Shown one piece after another: positions 33,737-42,696 of a stretch of DNA of 64,000 bases; positions within the stretch are counted from its first letter, which is position 1, and every line of letters begins with the position of its first letter. This DNA is from Gemmatimonadota bacterium. GTDB taxonomy: Bacteria; Gemmatimonadota; Gemmatimonadetes; Gemmatimonadales; Gemmatimonadaceae. The stretch lies in assembly GCA_016194585.1 (NCBI GenBank), contig JACQBG010000028.1:62001-126000 (forward strand), written 5' to 3'. The position numbers and the translations under genes are program-made. Under the pieces are notes generated by a model. That model saw only the letters and a list, made by a program, of their open reading frames with translations, did no database searches and was not told where the DNA came from.

Positions 33737-36700
33737 CGGCAGGCGCGCCCGGCACGCCCACCGACGAAGCCCGCTACTTCTTCATCCGGCGCCCGGTGAT
33801 GGCGTCGGTGATCTCGATCGTCATCTTCCTGCTCGGCGCGTTCGCGATCACGCTGCTGCCGATCGCGCGGTATCCGCAGATCACGCCGCCCGCCGTGACC
33901 ATCTCGGCGAACTTCCCGGGCGCGTCGGCGGAGGACGCGGCGCAGGCGGTCGCCGCGCCGATCGAGCAGCAGCTCGCGAGCCTGCAGGGGATGCTGTACT
34001 ACGCGTCGACGAGTTCGAGCGACGGCACGACGACGATCACCGTCACCTTCGACGTGTCGCGCAACCAGGATCTCGCCGCGGTGGACGTACAGAACGCGGT
34101 GAAGCTCGCCGAGCCGCAGCTCCCGGCGGCGGTGCGGACGAACGGCGTCACGATCATCAAGGCGAACACCGACATCCTCGGCGCGGTCGCGCTCAAGTCG
34201 ACCGACCCGCGCTACGACGCGCTGTACCTCGCGAACTACATGAAGCTCTACGTGGTCGACGAGCTCAAGCGCGTGCCCGGGATGGGCGACGCGACGCCGT
34301 TCCCGCTCCGCGACTTCTCGATGCTGCTGCGGCTCGACCCGTCGAAGATGGCGCAGCTCGGCGTGACGGTGGGCGACGTGTCGGCGGCGGTGCAGGAGCA
34401 GAACGCGACGAACCCGGCGGGCCGTCTCGGGCGCGAGCCGTCGCCGCCCGGCACGCAGTTCACGCTCCCGATCACCACGCTGGGACGGCTGCAGACCGTC
34501 GACCAGTTCAAGGACATCATCGTGCGCGCCACGCCGGCCGGCGGGCTCGTGCGCGTGCGCGACATCGGCGACGTGGTGCTCGGCGCGCTGAGCTACGACC
34601 TCGAGGGGCGGCTCAACGGCGGGCAGGCGGCGATGGCGCTGATGTCGACGCGCCCCGGCGCGAACGCGCTCGCCGTGAAGCAAGGGGTCGTCGCGCGCAT
34701 GACCGAGCTCGCGAAGAGCTTCCCGAAGGGCGTCACGTGGGCGATCCCCTTCGACACGACCCCCTTCGTGACGGCGTCGATCAAGGAGGTGCTCCTCACG
34801 CTGTTCGAGGCGATGCTCCTCGTGACGGCGGTGGTGTTCCTCTTCCTGCAGAGCTGGCGGGCCACCCTCATCCCGATGCTCGCCGTGCCGGTGAGCGTGA
34901 CCGGCACCTTCCTCGGCCTGTACGTGCTCGGGATGTCGATCAACGTGCTGACGCTGTTCGGCCTGGTGCTGGCGATCGGCATCGTGGTGGACGACGCGAT
35001 CGTCGTGATCGAGAACGTCGAGCGCATCATGGCCACGGAGGGGCTCCCGGCGCGCCTCGCCGCCGACAAGGCGATCCGGCAGGTGGCGAGCGCCCTCGTG
35101 GCGATCGTCCTCGTGCTCTGCGCCGTGTTCGTGCCGGTGGCGTTCATCGGGGGGGTGAAGGGCGAACTGTTCAAGCAGTTCGCGGTGACGATCGTGATCT
35201 CCGTGGTGCTCTCGGGGATCGTCGCGCTCACGCTCACGCCGGCACTGTGCGGGCTGCTGCTCAAGGAGGCCGTCGAGGTGAACACGACGGGCTTCTTCGG
35301 CTGGTTCAACCGGCTCTTCGACCGCGGCCGCGGACGCTACGTGCGCGCCGTCGGCGGCGTGCTGCGGCGCCCCGTCACCTTCTCCGCGGCGTTCGTGGCG
35401 GTGGTCGTGCTGGCGGGGCTGTTCTGGCTGCGCACGCCGACGGCGTTCATCCCGATCGAGGACAAGGGGTACATGGCGCTCTCGGTGCAGCTCCCCGACG
35501 CGGCGAGCCTGCAGCGCACGCGTGCCGTGGTGGGGCGAGTCGAGGAGGTGCTCCACGGGGAGCCCGCCGTGCGCAACATGGTGGAGCTCATCGGGCTCGA
35601 CATCCTGAGCGGGCGCGCAAGCGCGAACAACACGGCGACGATCTTCGTGAACGTGAAGCCATGGGACGAGCGCGGGCCGCACGACGCGCTCGACTCGATC
35701 GCGGCGCGGGTGAACGCGAAGCTCGGGGCGATGCGCGAGGCGAACGCGTTCAGCTTCAACCTGCCGGAGGTGCCGGGGCTCGGGGCGACGGCGGGGGTCG
35801 AGATCAACCTGCAGAACCGGAGCGGGATGGACGTCCGCGAGTTCGCGCAGCGGGTGCAGGAGTTCCGGCAGGCGACGGCGCAGCTCCCCGCGTCGGCCGG
35901 GCTCAACTCGGCGTTCCGGGCGAGCGTGCCGCAGGTGTACGTGACGGTGAACCGCGAAAGCGCGAAGGCCCGCGGCGTGAGCCTTTCCGACCTGTTCGGC
36001 ACGATGCAGGCGTTCCTCTCCGACCTCTACATCAACGACTTCAACCTGTTCGGCAAGACCTATCGCGTGCAGGCGGAAGCACAGCAGCAGTTCCGCCAGC
36101 AGCCGTCGGACATCGGCCGGCTGTACGTGCGCGGCACGGGTGGGGCGATGATCCCGCTCTCGGCGCTCACCACGCTCTCGTACCGCAGCGCGCCGACCAT
36201 CCTGAGCCGGTTCAACGGGTTCACCTCGGCGCAGTTCACGGGGGCGCCCAAGGCCGGCCGCAGCACCGGCGAGCTGCTTGACGAGGTCGAGGGACTGGTG
36301 CAGACGCAGTTCGCGAACGCGGGGATCGGCGTGTCGTACTCGGGCCAGTCGTACCAGGAGAGGGTGTCGAGTGGCGACGCCGCGCTCGTCTTCGCGCTCG
36401 GCCTCATCCTCGTGTTCCTCGTGCTCGCGGCGCAGTACGAGAGCTGGTCGGTGCCGTTCGCGGTGCTGCTCGGCGTGCCGTTCGGGGTGCTCGGCGCGCT
36501 GCTCGGCATCTGGATCCGCGGCGAGCCCAACGACGTCTACTTCCAGGTCGGGATGATCGCCGTCGTGGGCCTCGCGGCGAAGAATGCCATCCTCATCGTC
36601 GAGTTCGCGAACGAGCTGCGCGGTCACGGCATGCCGCTGCGTGAGGCGGCGCTCGAGGCGGCGCGCGAGCGGTTGCGGCCGATCCTCATGACCTCGTTCG

Positions 36701-36906
36701 CCTTCATCCTCGGCGTGCTGCCGCTCATGCTGGCGAGTGGGGCTGGGGCGGCGAGCCGCCACTCCATCGGCACCGGCGTGTTCGCCGGGATGCTGTTCGC
36801 CACGAGCGTGGGGATCTTCTTCATCCCGCTCTTCTTCCAGATCATCCGGGGCGCCGTGGACCGCCGCCGAGCCGGGCACGTGGCACCGTCCACGGGGGAC
36901 GCATGA
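33733..36906 (+). CDS. RND multidrug efflux permease (HAE1/AcrB family)
   Basis: Proton-driven drug exporter of the inner membrane; 1057 residues, the usual size. It begins FFIRRPVMASVISIVIFLLG (TM1). The relay pair Asp420-Asp421 lies in IGIVVDDAIVVIENVERI of TM4 and Lys950 in GLAAKNAILIVEFANELR of TM10, matching Asp407/Asp408/Lys940 of AcrB. Porter and docking domains are complete (QNATNPAGRLG, TEL...; MIPLSALTTLSY, SYQERVSSGDAALVFALGLI in part). GTG 33733 overlaps the adaptor stop. Substrates cannot be told from sequence. Confidence 0.96.
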   Translation: MTAGAPGTPTDEARYFFIRRPVMASVISIVIFLLGAFAITLLPIARYPQITPPAVTISANFPGASAEDAAQAVAAPIEQQLASLQGMLYYASTSSSDGTTTITVTFDVSRNQDLAAVDVQNAVKLAEPQLPAAVRTNGVTIIKANTDILGAVALKSTDPRYDALYLANYMKLYVVDELKRVPGMGDATPFPLRDFSMLLRLDPSKMAQLGVTVGDVSAAVQEQNATNPAGRLGREPSPPGTQFTLPITTLGRLQTVDQFKDIIVRATPAGGLVRVRDIGDVVLGALSYDLEGRLNGGQAAMALMSTRPGANALAVKQGVVARMTELAKSFPKGVTWAIPFDTTPFVTASIKEVLLTLFEAMLLVTAVVFLFLQSWRATLIPMLAVPVSVTGTFLGLYVLGMSINVLTLFGLVLAIGIVVDDAIVVIENVERIMATEGLPARLAADKAIRQVASALVAIVLVLCAVFVPVAFIGGVKGELFKQFAVTIVISVVLSGIVALTLTPALCGLLLKEAVEVNTTGFFGWFNRLFDRGRGRYVRAVGGVLRRPVTFSAAFVAVVVLAGLFWLRTPTAFIPIEDKGYMALSVQLPDAASLQRTRAVVGRVEEVLHGEPAVRNMVELIGLDILSGRASANNTATIFVNVKPWDERGPHDALDSIAARVNAKLGAMREANAFSFNLPEVPGLGATAGVEINLQNRSGMDVREFAQRVQEFRQATAQLPASAGLNSAFRASVPQVYVTVNRESAKARGVSLSDLFGTMQAFLSDLYINDFNLFGKTYRVQAEAQQQFRQQPSDIGRLYVRGTGGAMIPLSALTTLSYRSAPTILSRFNGFTSAQFTGAPKAGRSTGELLDEVEGLVQTQFANAGIGVSYSGQSYQERVSSGDAALVFALGLILVFLVLAAQYESWSVPFAVLLGVPFGVLGALLGIWIRGEPNDVYFQVGMIAVVGLAAKNAILIVEFANELRGHGMPLREAALEAARERLRPILMTSFAFILGVLPLMLASGAGAASRHSIGTGVFAGMLFATSVGIFFIPLFFQIIRGAVDRRRAGHVAPSTGDA

Positions 36907-38369
36907 TGCGCGCGCGCTCGATCCTCTGGCTTCCGGTGGCGCTCGCCGCGTGCGCGGTGGGGCCGTCGTACCACGCGGCGCCGGCGGTGGCGCCCGACGT
37001 GGGCGTCACGACGCCGGCGCGGCACGACTCGTCGCACGCGTTCGTCGACTCGCTGGCCGCGGCTCGCGCCGCCGGCCGCGCGCCGGGCGCGCGCACGGCC
37101 ACGACGCTGACGCTGCGGTACGACGCGAACAGCGGCGTGGCGTGGCTCGACATCCTGCACGACACCACGCTCGAGCGGCTCGTGCGCACGGCCGTCGCGC
37201 AGAACCGCTCGGTGCAGTCGGCGGCGGCGCGCATCCGCGAGTACCGCGCGATGGCGAGCAGTGTGCGCACGCAGTTCTATCCGAACGTCACGCTCAACGG
37301 CACGGAGAGCACGAACCAGATCGCGTTCGGCTCCAACGTCTTCGGCTACCGCGCGGCGCGGCTCACGGGCGACATGTCGTGGGAACTCGACTTCTGGGGG
37401 AAGGTGCGCCGCGGCTACGAGGCGGCGACGGCCGACGCGGCGGCGCAGGACGCCGCCGAACGCGCCGTGCTGCTCTCGCTCGTGAGCGACGTCGCGCAAG
37501 GCTACCTGCAACTGCTCGAGCTCGACCAGGAACGCGTCATCGCCGAGCGCACGCTCGCGTCGCGCCGCGCGACCCTCGATCTCGCGCGGCAGCGGTTCGC
37601 GCAGGGGGTGATCTCGGAGCTCGACGTGCGGCAGTTCGAGGCGCAGCTCGCCGCGCCCGCCGTGACGCTCGCGCGCGTCGAGCGCCAGACGGCGGCCACG
37701 GAGCACACCCTCGACGTGTTGCTCGGTCAGGCTCCGGGGCCCGTCGATCGCCATGGCTCCCTCGAGAGCGCGGTGAGCGCGCTCCGCGTGCCCGACACGC
37801 TCAGCGCGTCGCTGCTCGCGCGGCGCCCCGACGTGCAGCAGGCCGAACGTGCCTTCGCCGCGGCGACGGCGCGCATCGGCGCGACGATGGCGTCGAACCT
37901 ACCGACGATCTCGATCATCGGATCGTACGGCAGTCAGGGGGCCGATCCGTCTCTGCTCTTCTCTCCCGGCACCAAGGTCTACCAGCTCGCCGCCGGCTTC
38001 TCGTTCCCGTTCAGCGCCCTCACGCGCGGCGCCGACGAGACCGCGGCTGCCCGCGCCCGCGCCGACCAGGCGAAGGCCGCGTACGAACAGGCGGCCCTCG
38101 GCGCATTGCGCGACGCGAGCGACGCGCTCGTCGGCGTTCGCACCTCGCGCGACGAGATGGCGGCCCAGGCGACACAGGCCGAAGCGCTGCGACAGGCGGC
38201 GGAGCTCGCCGAGCTGCGCTACCGCTCCGGCGTGTCGAGCTACCTCGACGTGCTCGACGCGCAGCGCAATCTCTTCGCCGCGGAACTGGCGCTGAGCCAG
38301 TCGCAGTTGCAGCAACTGACCGCGGCGGTGCAACTCTACAAGGCGCTCGGCGGCAGCTGGGCGCGCTGA
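36903..38369 (+). CDS. Outer-membrane efflux lipoprotein (TolC/NodT family)
   Basis: Outer-membrane channel of the efflux system. The signal ends LPVALAACAVGPSY, with lipobox LAAC, followed by the VGP-Y motif typical of NodT-family factors. Two repeats of the long helical hairpin are visible: LVRTAVAQNRSVQSAAARI, SWELDFWGKVRRGYEAA, LARQRFAQGVISELDVRQFEAQ and ELRYRSGVSSYLDVLDAQRN. Length is 488 residues. ATG 36903 overlaps the pump stop by ATGA, completing the adaptor-pump-channel operon. No regulator gene is adjacent. Confidence 0.94.
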   Translation: MMRARSILWLPVALAACAVGPSYHAAPAVAPDVGVTTPARHDSSHAFVDSLAAARAAGRAPGARTATTLTLRYDANSGVAWLDILHDTTLERLVRTAVAQNRSVQSAAARIREYRAMASSVRTQFYPNVTLNGTESTNQIAFGSNVFGYRAARLTGDMSWELDFWGKVRRGYEAATADAAAQDAAERAVLLSLVSDVAQGYLQLLELDQERVIAERTLASRRATLDLARQRFAQGVISELDVRQFEAQLAAPAVTLARVERQTAATEHTLDVLLGQAPGPVDRHGSLESAVSALRVPDTLSASLLARRPDVQQAERAFAAATARIGATMASNLPTISIIGSYGSQGADPSLLFSPGTKVYQLAAGFSFPFSALTRGADETAAARARADQAKAAYEQAALGALRDASDALVGVRTSRDEMAAQATQAEALRQAAELAELRYRSGVSSYLDVLDAQRNLFAAELALSQSQLQQLTAAVQLYKALGGSWAR

Positions 38370-38403
38370 GTCCGCGGGCACGCCCCGCACTCCGGAGACC
38401 GAC

Positions 38404-39426
38404 ATGACGACGCTCGTGAACCGCCAGTTCCTGCTCGTCTCGCGCCCCGCCGGCGAGCCGACCGACGCCAACTTCCGACTTGTCGAGACGAATGTGCCGG
38501 AGCTCGCCGACGGTCAGGTGCTCGTGCGGCATCACTATCTGAGCCTCGACCCGTACATGCGCGGGCGCATGAACGACGCGAAGAGCTACGCGCCGCCGCA
38601 GCCGTTGAACGAGGTGATGGTCGGCGGCACGGTGGGCGTCGTCGTCGCGTCGCGGCATCCGGCGTTCGCCGAAGGGGACCGCGTCGCGTCGATGGGCGGA
38701 TGGCAGGAGTATGCGGTGATGGACGCCGCGAAGCCCGGTCAGCTGCGCAAGATCGACACGACGCGCATCCCGCTCTCCGCCTATCTCGGCCCGCTCGGCA
38801 TCCCGGGGCTCACGGCGTGGTATGGCCTGCTGCGGATCATCAAGCCGGTGCAGGGGAACACCGTCGTCGTGAGTGCCGCCGCCGGGGCCGTGGGAAGCGC
38901 CGTGGGCCAGCTGGTGCGGCGTGCCGGGGCGCGGGCGGTGGGCATCGCGGGCGGCGCCGAGAAGTGCCGGCTCGCGGTCGAGGAATTCGGTTTCGAACGG
39001 TGCATCGACTACCGGGAGCATCGCGACCTGCCTTCGCTCTCCGCCGCGCTGGCGGCCGCTTGTCCGAACGGCATCGACGGCGACTTCGAGAACGTCGGCG
39101 GGATGATCCTCGACGCGGTGATGATCAACGCCAACGCCTTCTCGCGCGTGGCGGTGTGCGGCATGATCGCGGGCTACAACGGCGAACCGATCCCCATGGC
39201 GGCGCCGCAACTGATCCTCACGAACCGGATGACGTTCGAGGGGTTCATCATCCGCGAGCATCCCGAGGCGTGGGCCGAAGCGTCGGCCGACCTCGGCGCG
39301 CTCGTGGCGAGCGGCGCGCTGAAATATCGCGAGACGGTCGCGCACGGACTCGAGTCGGCGCCCGAGGCGTTCCGCGGGCTCCTCAAGGGGCGCAACATCG
39401 GCAAGCAGCTGGTGAAGCTGGTGTAA
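38404..39426 (+). CDS. NADP-dependent MDR oxidoreductase (prostaglandin/leukotriene reductase-like)
   Basis: A zinc-free medium-chain reductase that reduces 2-alkenals, enones or quinones with NADPH. The 340 residues include the family start VNRQFLLVSRPAGEPT, SLDPYMRGRMND, GGTVGVVVASRHPAF, the catalytic-domain PGLTAWYGLL, the dinucleotide site VSAAAGAVGSAVGQLV, and late VCGMIAGYN and YRETVAHGLESAPEAF. This is the CurA/YncB/PTGR group. It starts at ATG 38404, 34 bp after the efflux operon on the same strand, so it may be co-transcribed and protect against the same toxic compounds. A strong hairpin follows. Confidence 0.93.
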   Translation: MTTLVNRQFLLVSRPAGEPTDANFRLVETNVPELADGQVLVRHHYLSLDPYMRGRMNDAKSYAPPQPLNEVMVGGTVGVVVASRHPAFAEGDRVASMGGWQEYAVMDAAKPGQLRKIDTTRIPLSAYLGPLGIPGLTAWYGLLRIIKPVQGNTVVVSAAAGAVGSAVGQLVRRAGARAVGIAGGAEKCRLAVEEFGFERCIDYREHRDLPSLSAALAAACPNGIDGDFENVGGMILDAVMINANAFSRVAVCGMIAGYNGEPIPMAAPQLILTNRMTFEGFIIREHPEAWAEASADLGALVASGALKYRETVAHGLESAPEAFRGLLKGRNIGKQLVKLV

Positions 39427-39434
39427 GTCGACGA

Positions 39435-39466
39435 AGCGCCGCGCGCCCCGGTGGGCGCGCGGCGCT
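39435..39466. terminator. Bidirectional hairpin between convergent genes
   Basis: A 14-bp stem (39435-39448 with 39453-39466, arms AGCGCCGCGCGCCC and complement). It is placed between the MDR reductase and the convergent amidase. T-tracts are weak. Confidence 0.75.
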
Positions 39467-39489
39467 CGCGACGTGGAATTCGCCCATCG

Positions 39490-41289
39490 CTATTCGTATC
39501 CCGGCGGATTCTCGCTGACGACCCCGAACTCATGCTCCAGCGCGAGTCCCGCGCGCACCACCGTCCCCTCCTCGAACAGCCGGCCGAGCAGCGTGATGCC
39601 GTGCGGTACACGGCGCGGCGGCGCGAACTTGGGAAGTGGATGCGCCGCGTCGGGCGCCCAGTCGCTCCGCGCCTCGGCGACCTCCACGAAGCCGGCGCGC
39701 ATCGTCAGCGACGGATGGCCGGTGAAGTTCGAGAGCGTGAGCATCTCGTCGCGCAACGACGGTACGAGGAGCAGGTCGACCTGCGAGAAGATGCGCGCCA
39801 TCTCGACGGCCACGCGCCGGCGGAGCCGGTCGGCCTGCACGAAGTCGACCGCGGAGAGGAACCGCGCCTGCCGGAAGAGGTTCGGCCACGCGTCGTTCAC
39901 CTGCGCCTTGAGCTGGCTGTCGCGGCCACTGAGCGTGAGCTCCTCGAACGCGGCCGCCGCTTCGGCGAACAGTACCACGTTGAGCGCGCTGTAGGGCCAG
40001 TCGGGGAGGGAGACTTCGGTCGTCGTCATCCCGAGCTTGCGCACCGCCTTGAGCGCCGCGCGATCGACGTCGGTGGCCGGCGCCTCCTGCATCCACTTCG
40101 GGAAGTAGCCGACGCGAAGCCCGGCCACCGGCGCCGTGGCGTCGTAGTCGAGCTTGCTCGGCACGCTCGCCACGTCGTGCCCGTCGGGGCCGGTGATCGC
40201 GTGCAGCACGAGCATCGCGTCCTCGACGCTCCGCGTCATCGGCCCGAGCTTGTCGAGCGACCAGCAGAGGGTCATGGCCCCGGTGCGCGGCACGCGGCCG
40301 TAGGTCGGGCGGAGTCCGGTGACGCCGCAGCGCATCGACGGGCTCACGATGCTCCCTCCGGTCTCGCTGCCGACGGAGAAGCCGACGAGTCCCGCCGCGG
40401 TCGCCGCGCCGGGACCGGCGCTCGAGCCCGACGCGCCCTCCTCGAGCAGCCACGGGTTCATCGTCTGTCCGCCGAACCAGATGTCGTTGAGGGCCAGCGC
40501 GCCGAGACTCAACTTGGCCACGAGCACCGCCCCCGCCTCGTCGAGGCGATGCACGACGGTGGAGTCGGCCGATGGCACGCGATCGCGGAACGGCTCGGCG
40601 CCGTAGGTCGTCGGGATCCCCGCCGTGTCGAGCAGGTCCTTCACGCCGTACGGGATGCCGTGCAGCGGGCCGCGATAGTGGCCGGCGGCGATCTCGGCGT
40701 CGGCCTTGCGGGCGCGCGCGAGCGCGGACTCCTTCGTCACAGTGATGACGCAATGGAGCTTCGGATCGAACCGCTGGATGCGGGCGAGGTAGATGTTCGT
40801 GAGCCGCTCGGAGGTGAGCTTGCGCGTCTCGATCCAGCGGGAGAGACGCGTCACGGGGGAGAACGCGATCGCCGCGTCGGATGCCGGCAGCGGGCCGGGG
40901 TCCACCGGCCGACGCACGAACCGGTCGCGCGCCGGCCCGACGACCACGCCGGGGATGACGGGATCCCATCGGGTCGCCGGTGCGACCGATTCGTCGAGCA
41001 TGACCTTCCGCGGCCCCGTACGCCGCTCGAGCATGGCCGCCATCGAGGTGCGCCAGCTCTGGGCGGCCTGCGTGCGCTGCGCGGGCGTCATCGTCACCTG
41101 GGCGAGCTTCTCCGCTTCGGCGAACGTCGTGGGCGAGACCTCCGGGCCGGCGACGGGGAGCGTGCCGAACGTCGGCGGCGCGCCGGGAGGCGGGGCAGCG
41201 GTCGCCGCCTGCTCGTTGCCGCGGCAGCTGACGACGGCGCCGATGAGGCCGAGGGGCGCGGTGATGAGGAACTGGCGGCGGGTGTTCAC
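39490..41289 (-). CDS. Exported amidase (amidase-signature family)
   Basis: Hydrolyses amide bonds with the Ser-cisSer-Lys triad. GTG 41289 gives VNTRRQFLITAPLGLIGAVVSC: a twin-arginine motif (RRQFL) followed by a lipobox (VVSC), so it is likely a Tat-exported lipoprotein. The upstream part of the longer open frame is antisense to susD and is not coding. The catalytic region has GIPYGVKDLLDTAG (Lys), then GASGSSAGPGAATAAG (cis-Ser) and SVGSETGGSIVSPS (nucleophilic Ser). Length is 599 residues, long for the family because of an extra N-terminal ~130 residues. It lies downstream of susC/susD but beyond their terminator. Confidence 0.92.
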   Translation of the reverse strand: MNTRRQFLITAPLGLIGAVVSCRGNEQAATAAPPPGAPPTFGTLPVAGPEVSPTTFAEAEKLAQVTMTPAQRTQAAQSWRTSMAAMLERRTGPRKVMLDESVAPATRWDPVIPGVVVGPARDRFVRRPVDPGPLPASDAAIAFSPVTRLSRWIETRKLTSERLTNIYLARIQRFDPKLHCVITVTKESALARARKADAEIAAGHYRGPLHGIPYGVKDLLDTAGIPTTYGAEPFRDRVPSADSTVVHRLDEAGAVLVAKLSLGALALNDIWFGGQTMNPWLLEEGASGSSAGPGAATAAGLVGFSVGSETGGSIVSPSMRCGVTGLRPTYGRVPRTGAMTLCWSLDKLGPMTRSVEDAMLVLHAITGPDGHDVASVPSKLDYDATAPVAGLRVGYFPKWMQEAPATDVDRAALKAVRKLGMTTTEVSLPDWPYSALNVVLFAEAAAAFEELTLSGRDSQLKAQVNDAWPNLFRQARFLSAVDFVQADRLRRRVAVEMARIFSQVDLLLVPSLRDEMLTLSNFTGHPSLTMRAGFVEVAEARSDWAPDAAHPLPKFAPPRRVPHGITLLGRLFEEGTVVRAGLALEHEFGVVSENPPGYE

Positions 41290-41371
41290 GTGATCCGTCC
41301 TCGTGAAGGGGGCGCGAGTGCTTCCCGATATTAGCGGCGCGTGCGTCACACCGCGACGGTAGCCGGAAACA

Positions 41372-41404
41372 CGAAGGGCGCAGGGGAGACCCCTGCGCCC
41401 TTCG
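41372..41404 (-). terminator. Intrinsic terminator after susD
   Basis: A perfect 15-bp stem (41372-41386 with 41390-41404) with a 3-nt loop, followed on the minus strand by TGTTTCC. It ends the susC-susD operon before the amidase gene. Confidence 0.8.
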
Positions 41405-41425
41405 TCACTGCATCGAACGTGCGGC

Positions 41426-42688
41426 TTACGGCGTGCCGTAGTTCGGGTTCGTGCTGTACTCGGCGTACGGCACCGGGTAGCAGGTCTGCGTGCCGGTGTT
41501 CGAGTAGCCCGGCTTGAAGTACGGCTGCCCCGACGGCGTGATGTTCGGCGTCGCCGAGGGGTTGCGGCGGAAGTCGGCGAGCTTGCGGTCTTCGAGGAAG
41601 AACTCGAAGCTGCGCTGGTAGTACAGCTCGGCGAGCACGCTCGCGTTGTCGGTCGCGCCGGCGTATGCCGGCTGACCGTTCGCGGCGCGGCGGGCGTTGA
41701 TGAGCGTGAGCATCGTGTTGGGGTTGGCCGACGCCTCGGCGGCGATGTAATCCGCCTCGAGACGCGAGGCCAGCCGCATCGGCGCCGCGTAGCCCGGGAA
41801 CTTGTTCTGCGGGTAGAACCCGCCCGGCACCACGTCCTGCGGCTGGAGCTTCGTCTGCCCCGGCGCGTAGAACGGCACGCGCGGGTCACCGGTGCGGTAG
41901 CCCGGCGCGACGCTGATCGAGCCGCGGTCGAACGTGAACTGGTACAGGCGGTTCGACAACCGGGTGCGGTTGGAGAGGTCGTCCGTGTAGTTCACGTTGA
42001 AGGTGAAGCCGGCCGGCACCGTCGCGGCGGCCGCGAGGGCCCCGGCGTTGTCGCCCTTCTGCAGGCGGGCGCGAGCCAGACCGACGGCCGAGATGTTGGC
42101 CATGTTCAACCCGTCGGCCGTGCCGTTCGCCGTGCCGACAGCGATCGCCTTCTGGAACCAGTACGTCGCCGAATCGAGCATCTGCGCCGTGCTGAGCTTC
42201 GGTCCGCCCGAGAGCGTGCCGTTGCAGAAGTCGTTGGCGATGGTGAGGATCGCGTACCCACGGAACGCCGCCGCGCGGGCGATGTTGATGTTCGTCGTGG
42301 GGTTCGGCAGGGTCAGGTCGAGGACCAGCTTCGCCGAGGCGGCCGCGAGCGAGATCGGCTGCCACACGTCCGCGAGGAGCGAGCCGTTGACGTCCGCGAT
42401 CTGCCGGAACCCGAACTCGTTGCGGGTCGGGAAGGTGTCGGAGACGTTCGCCTCGCCGGTGAACCAGCCGCTGTACATCGCCATCCACCCGTACGCCGTC
42501 ACGAAGTTCTGCTGGGCGGAGTTGGCGAGCGAGGTGGCCCCCGACGTCGGATCGACCGTGCCCGCGTCGATGATGTTCGGGTTGGTCACCTGCAGGAACT
42601 TGTCGGAGCACGCGGGCAACGCCACGAGCAGCGCGGCCCCCGCAATGGTGCGCGTCACCGCGCTTCGGATCTTAAGCATCTTGATCAT
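41426..42688 (-). CDS. SusD/RagB-family outer-membrane lipoprotein
   Basis: Surface lipoprotein that captures a nutrient (glycan or peptide) and hands it to the SusC-like channel. The signal ends LVALPACSDKFLQV with lipobox PAC. The helical TPR-like scaffold is visible in RAAAFRGYAILTIANDFC, and the typical C-terminal ELYYQRSFEFFLEDRKLADFRR motif is present. Length is 420 residues, somewhat short for the family. The gene follows susC by 8 bp. The substrate is unknown; the neighbouring exported amidase hints at amides or peptides, which is only inference. Confidence 0.93.
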   Translation of the reverse strand: MIKMLKIRSAVTRTIAGAALLVALPACSDKFLQVTNPNIIDAGTVDPTSGATSLANSAQQNFVTAYGWMAMYSGWFTGEANVSDTFPTRNEFGFRQIADVNGSLLADVWQPISLAAASAKLVLDLTLPNPTTNINIARAAAFRGYAILTIANDFCNGTLSGGPKLSTAQMLDSATYWFQKAIAVGTANGTADGLNMANISAVGLARARLQKGDNAGALAAAATVPAGFTFNVNYTDDLSNRTRLSNRLYQFTFDRGSISVAPGYRTGDPRVPFYAPGQTKLQPQDVVPGGFYPQNKFPGYAAPMRLASRLEADYIAAEASANPNTMLTLINARRAANGQPAYAGATDNASVLAELYYQRSFEFFLEDRKLADFRRNPSATPNITPSGQPYFKPGYSNTGTQTCYPVPYAEYSTNPNYGTP

Positions 42689-42696
42689 CTCGCGGC

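Noticed and set aside
33406-36879. 1157-aa open frame on the minus strand
   Set aside because: Antisense to the RND pump gene, with His/Glu/Arg-rich composition and no motifs.
41290-41889. N-terminal extension of the amidase frame (to 799 aa)
   Set aside because: It is antisense to susD and crosses a terminator; the Tat/lipobox signal at 41289 marks the true start.
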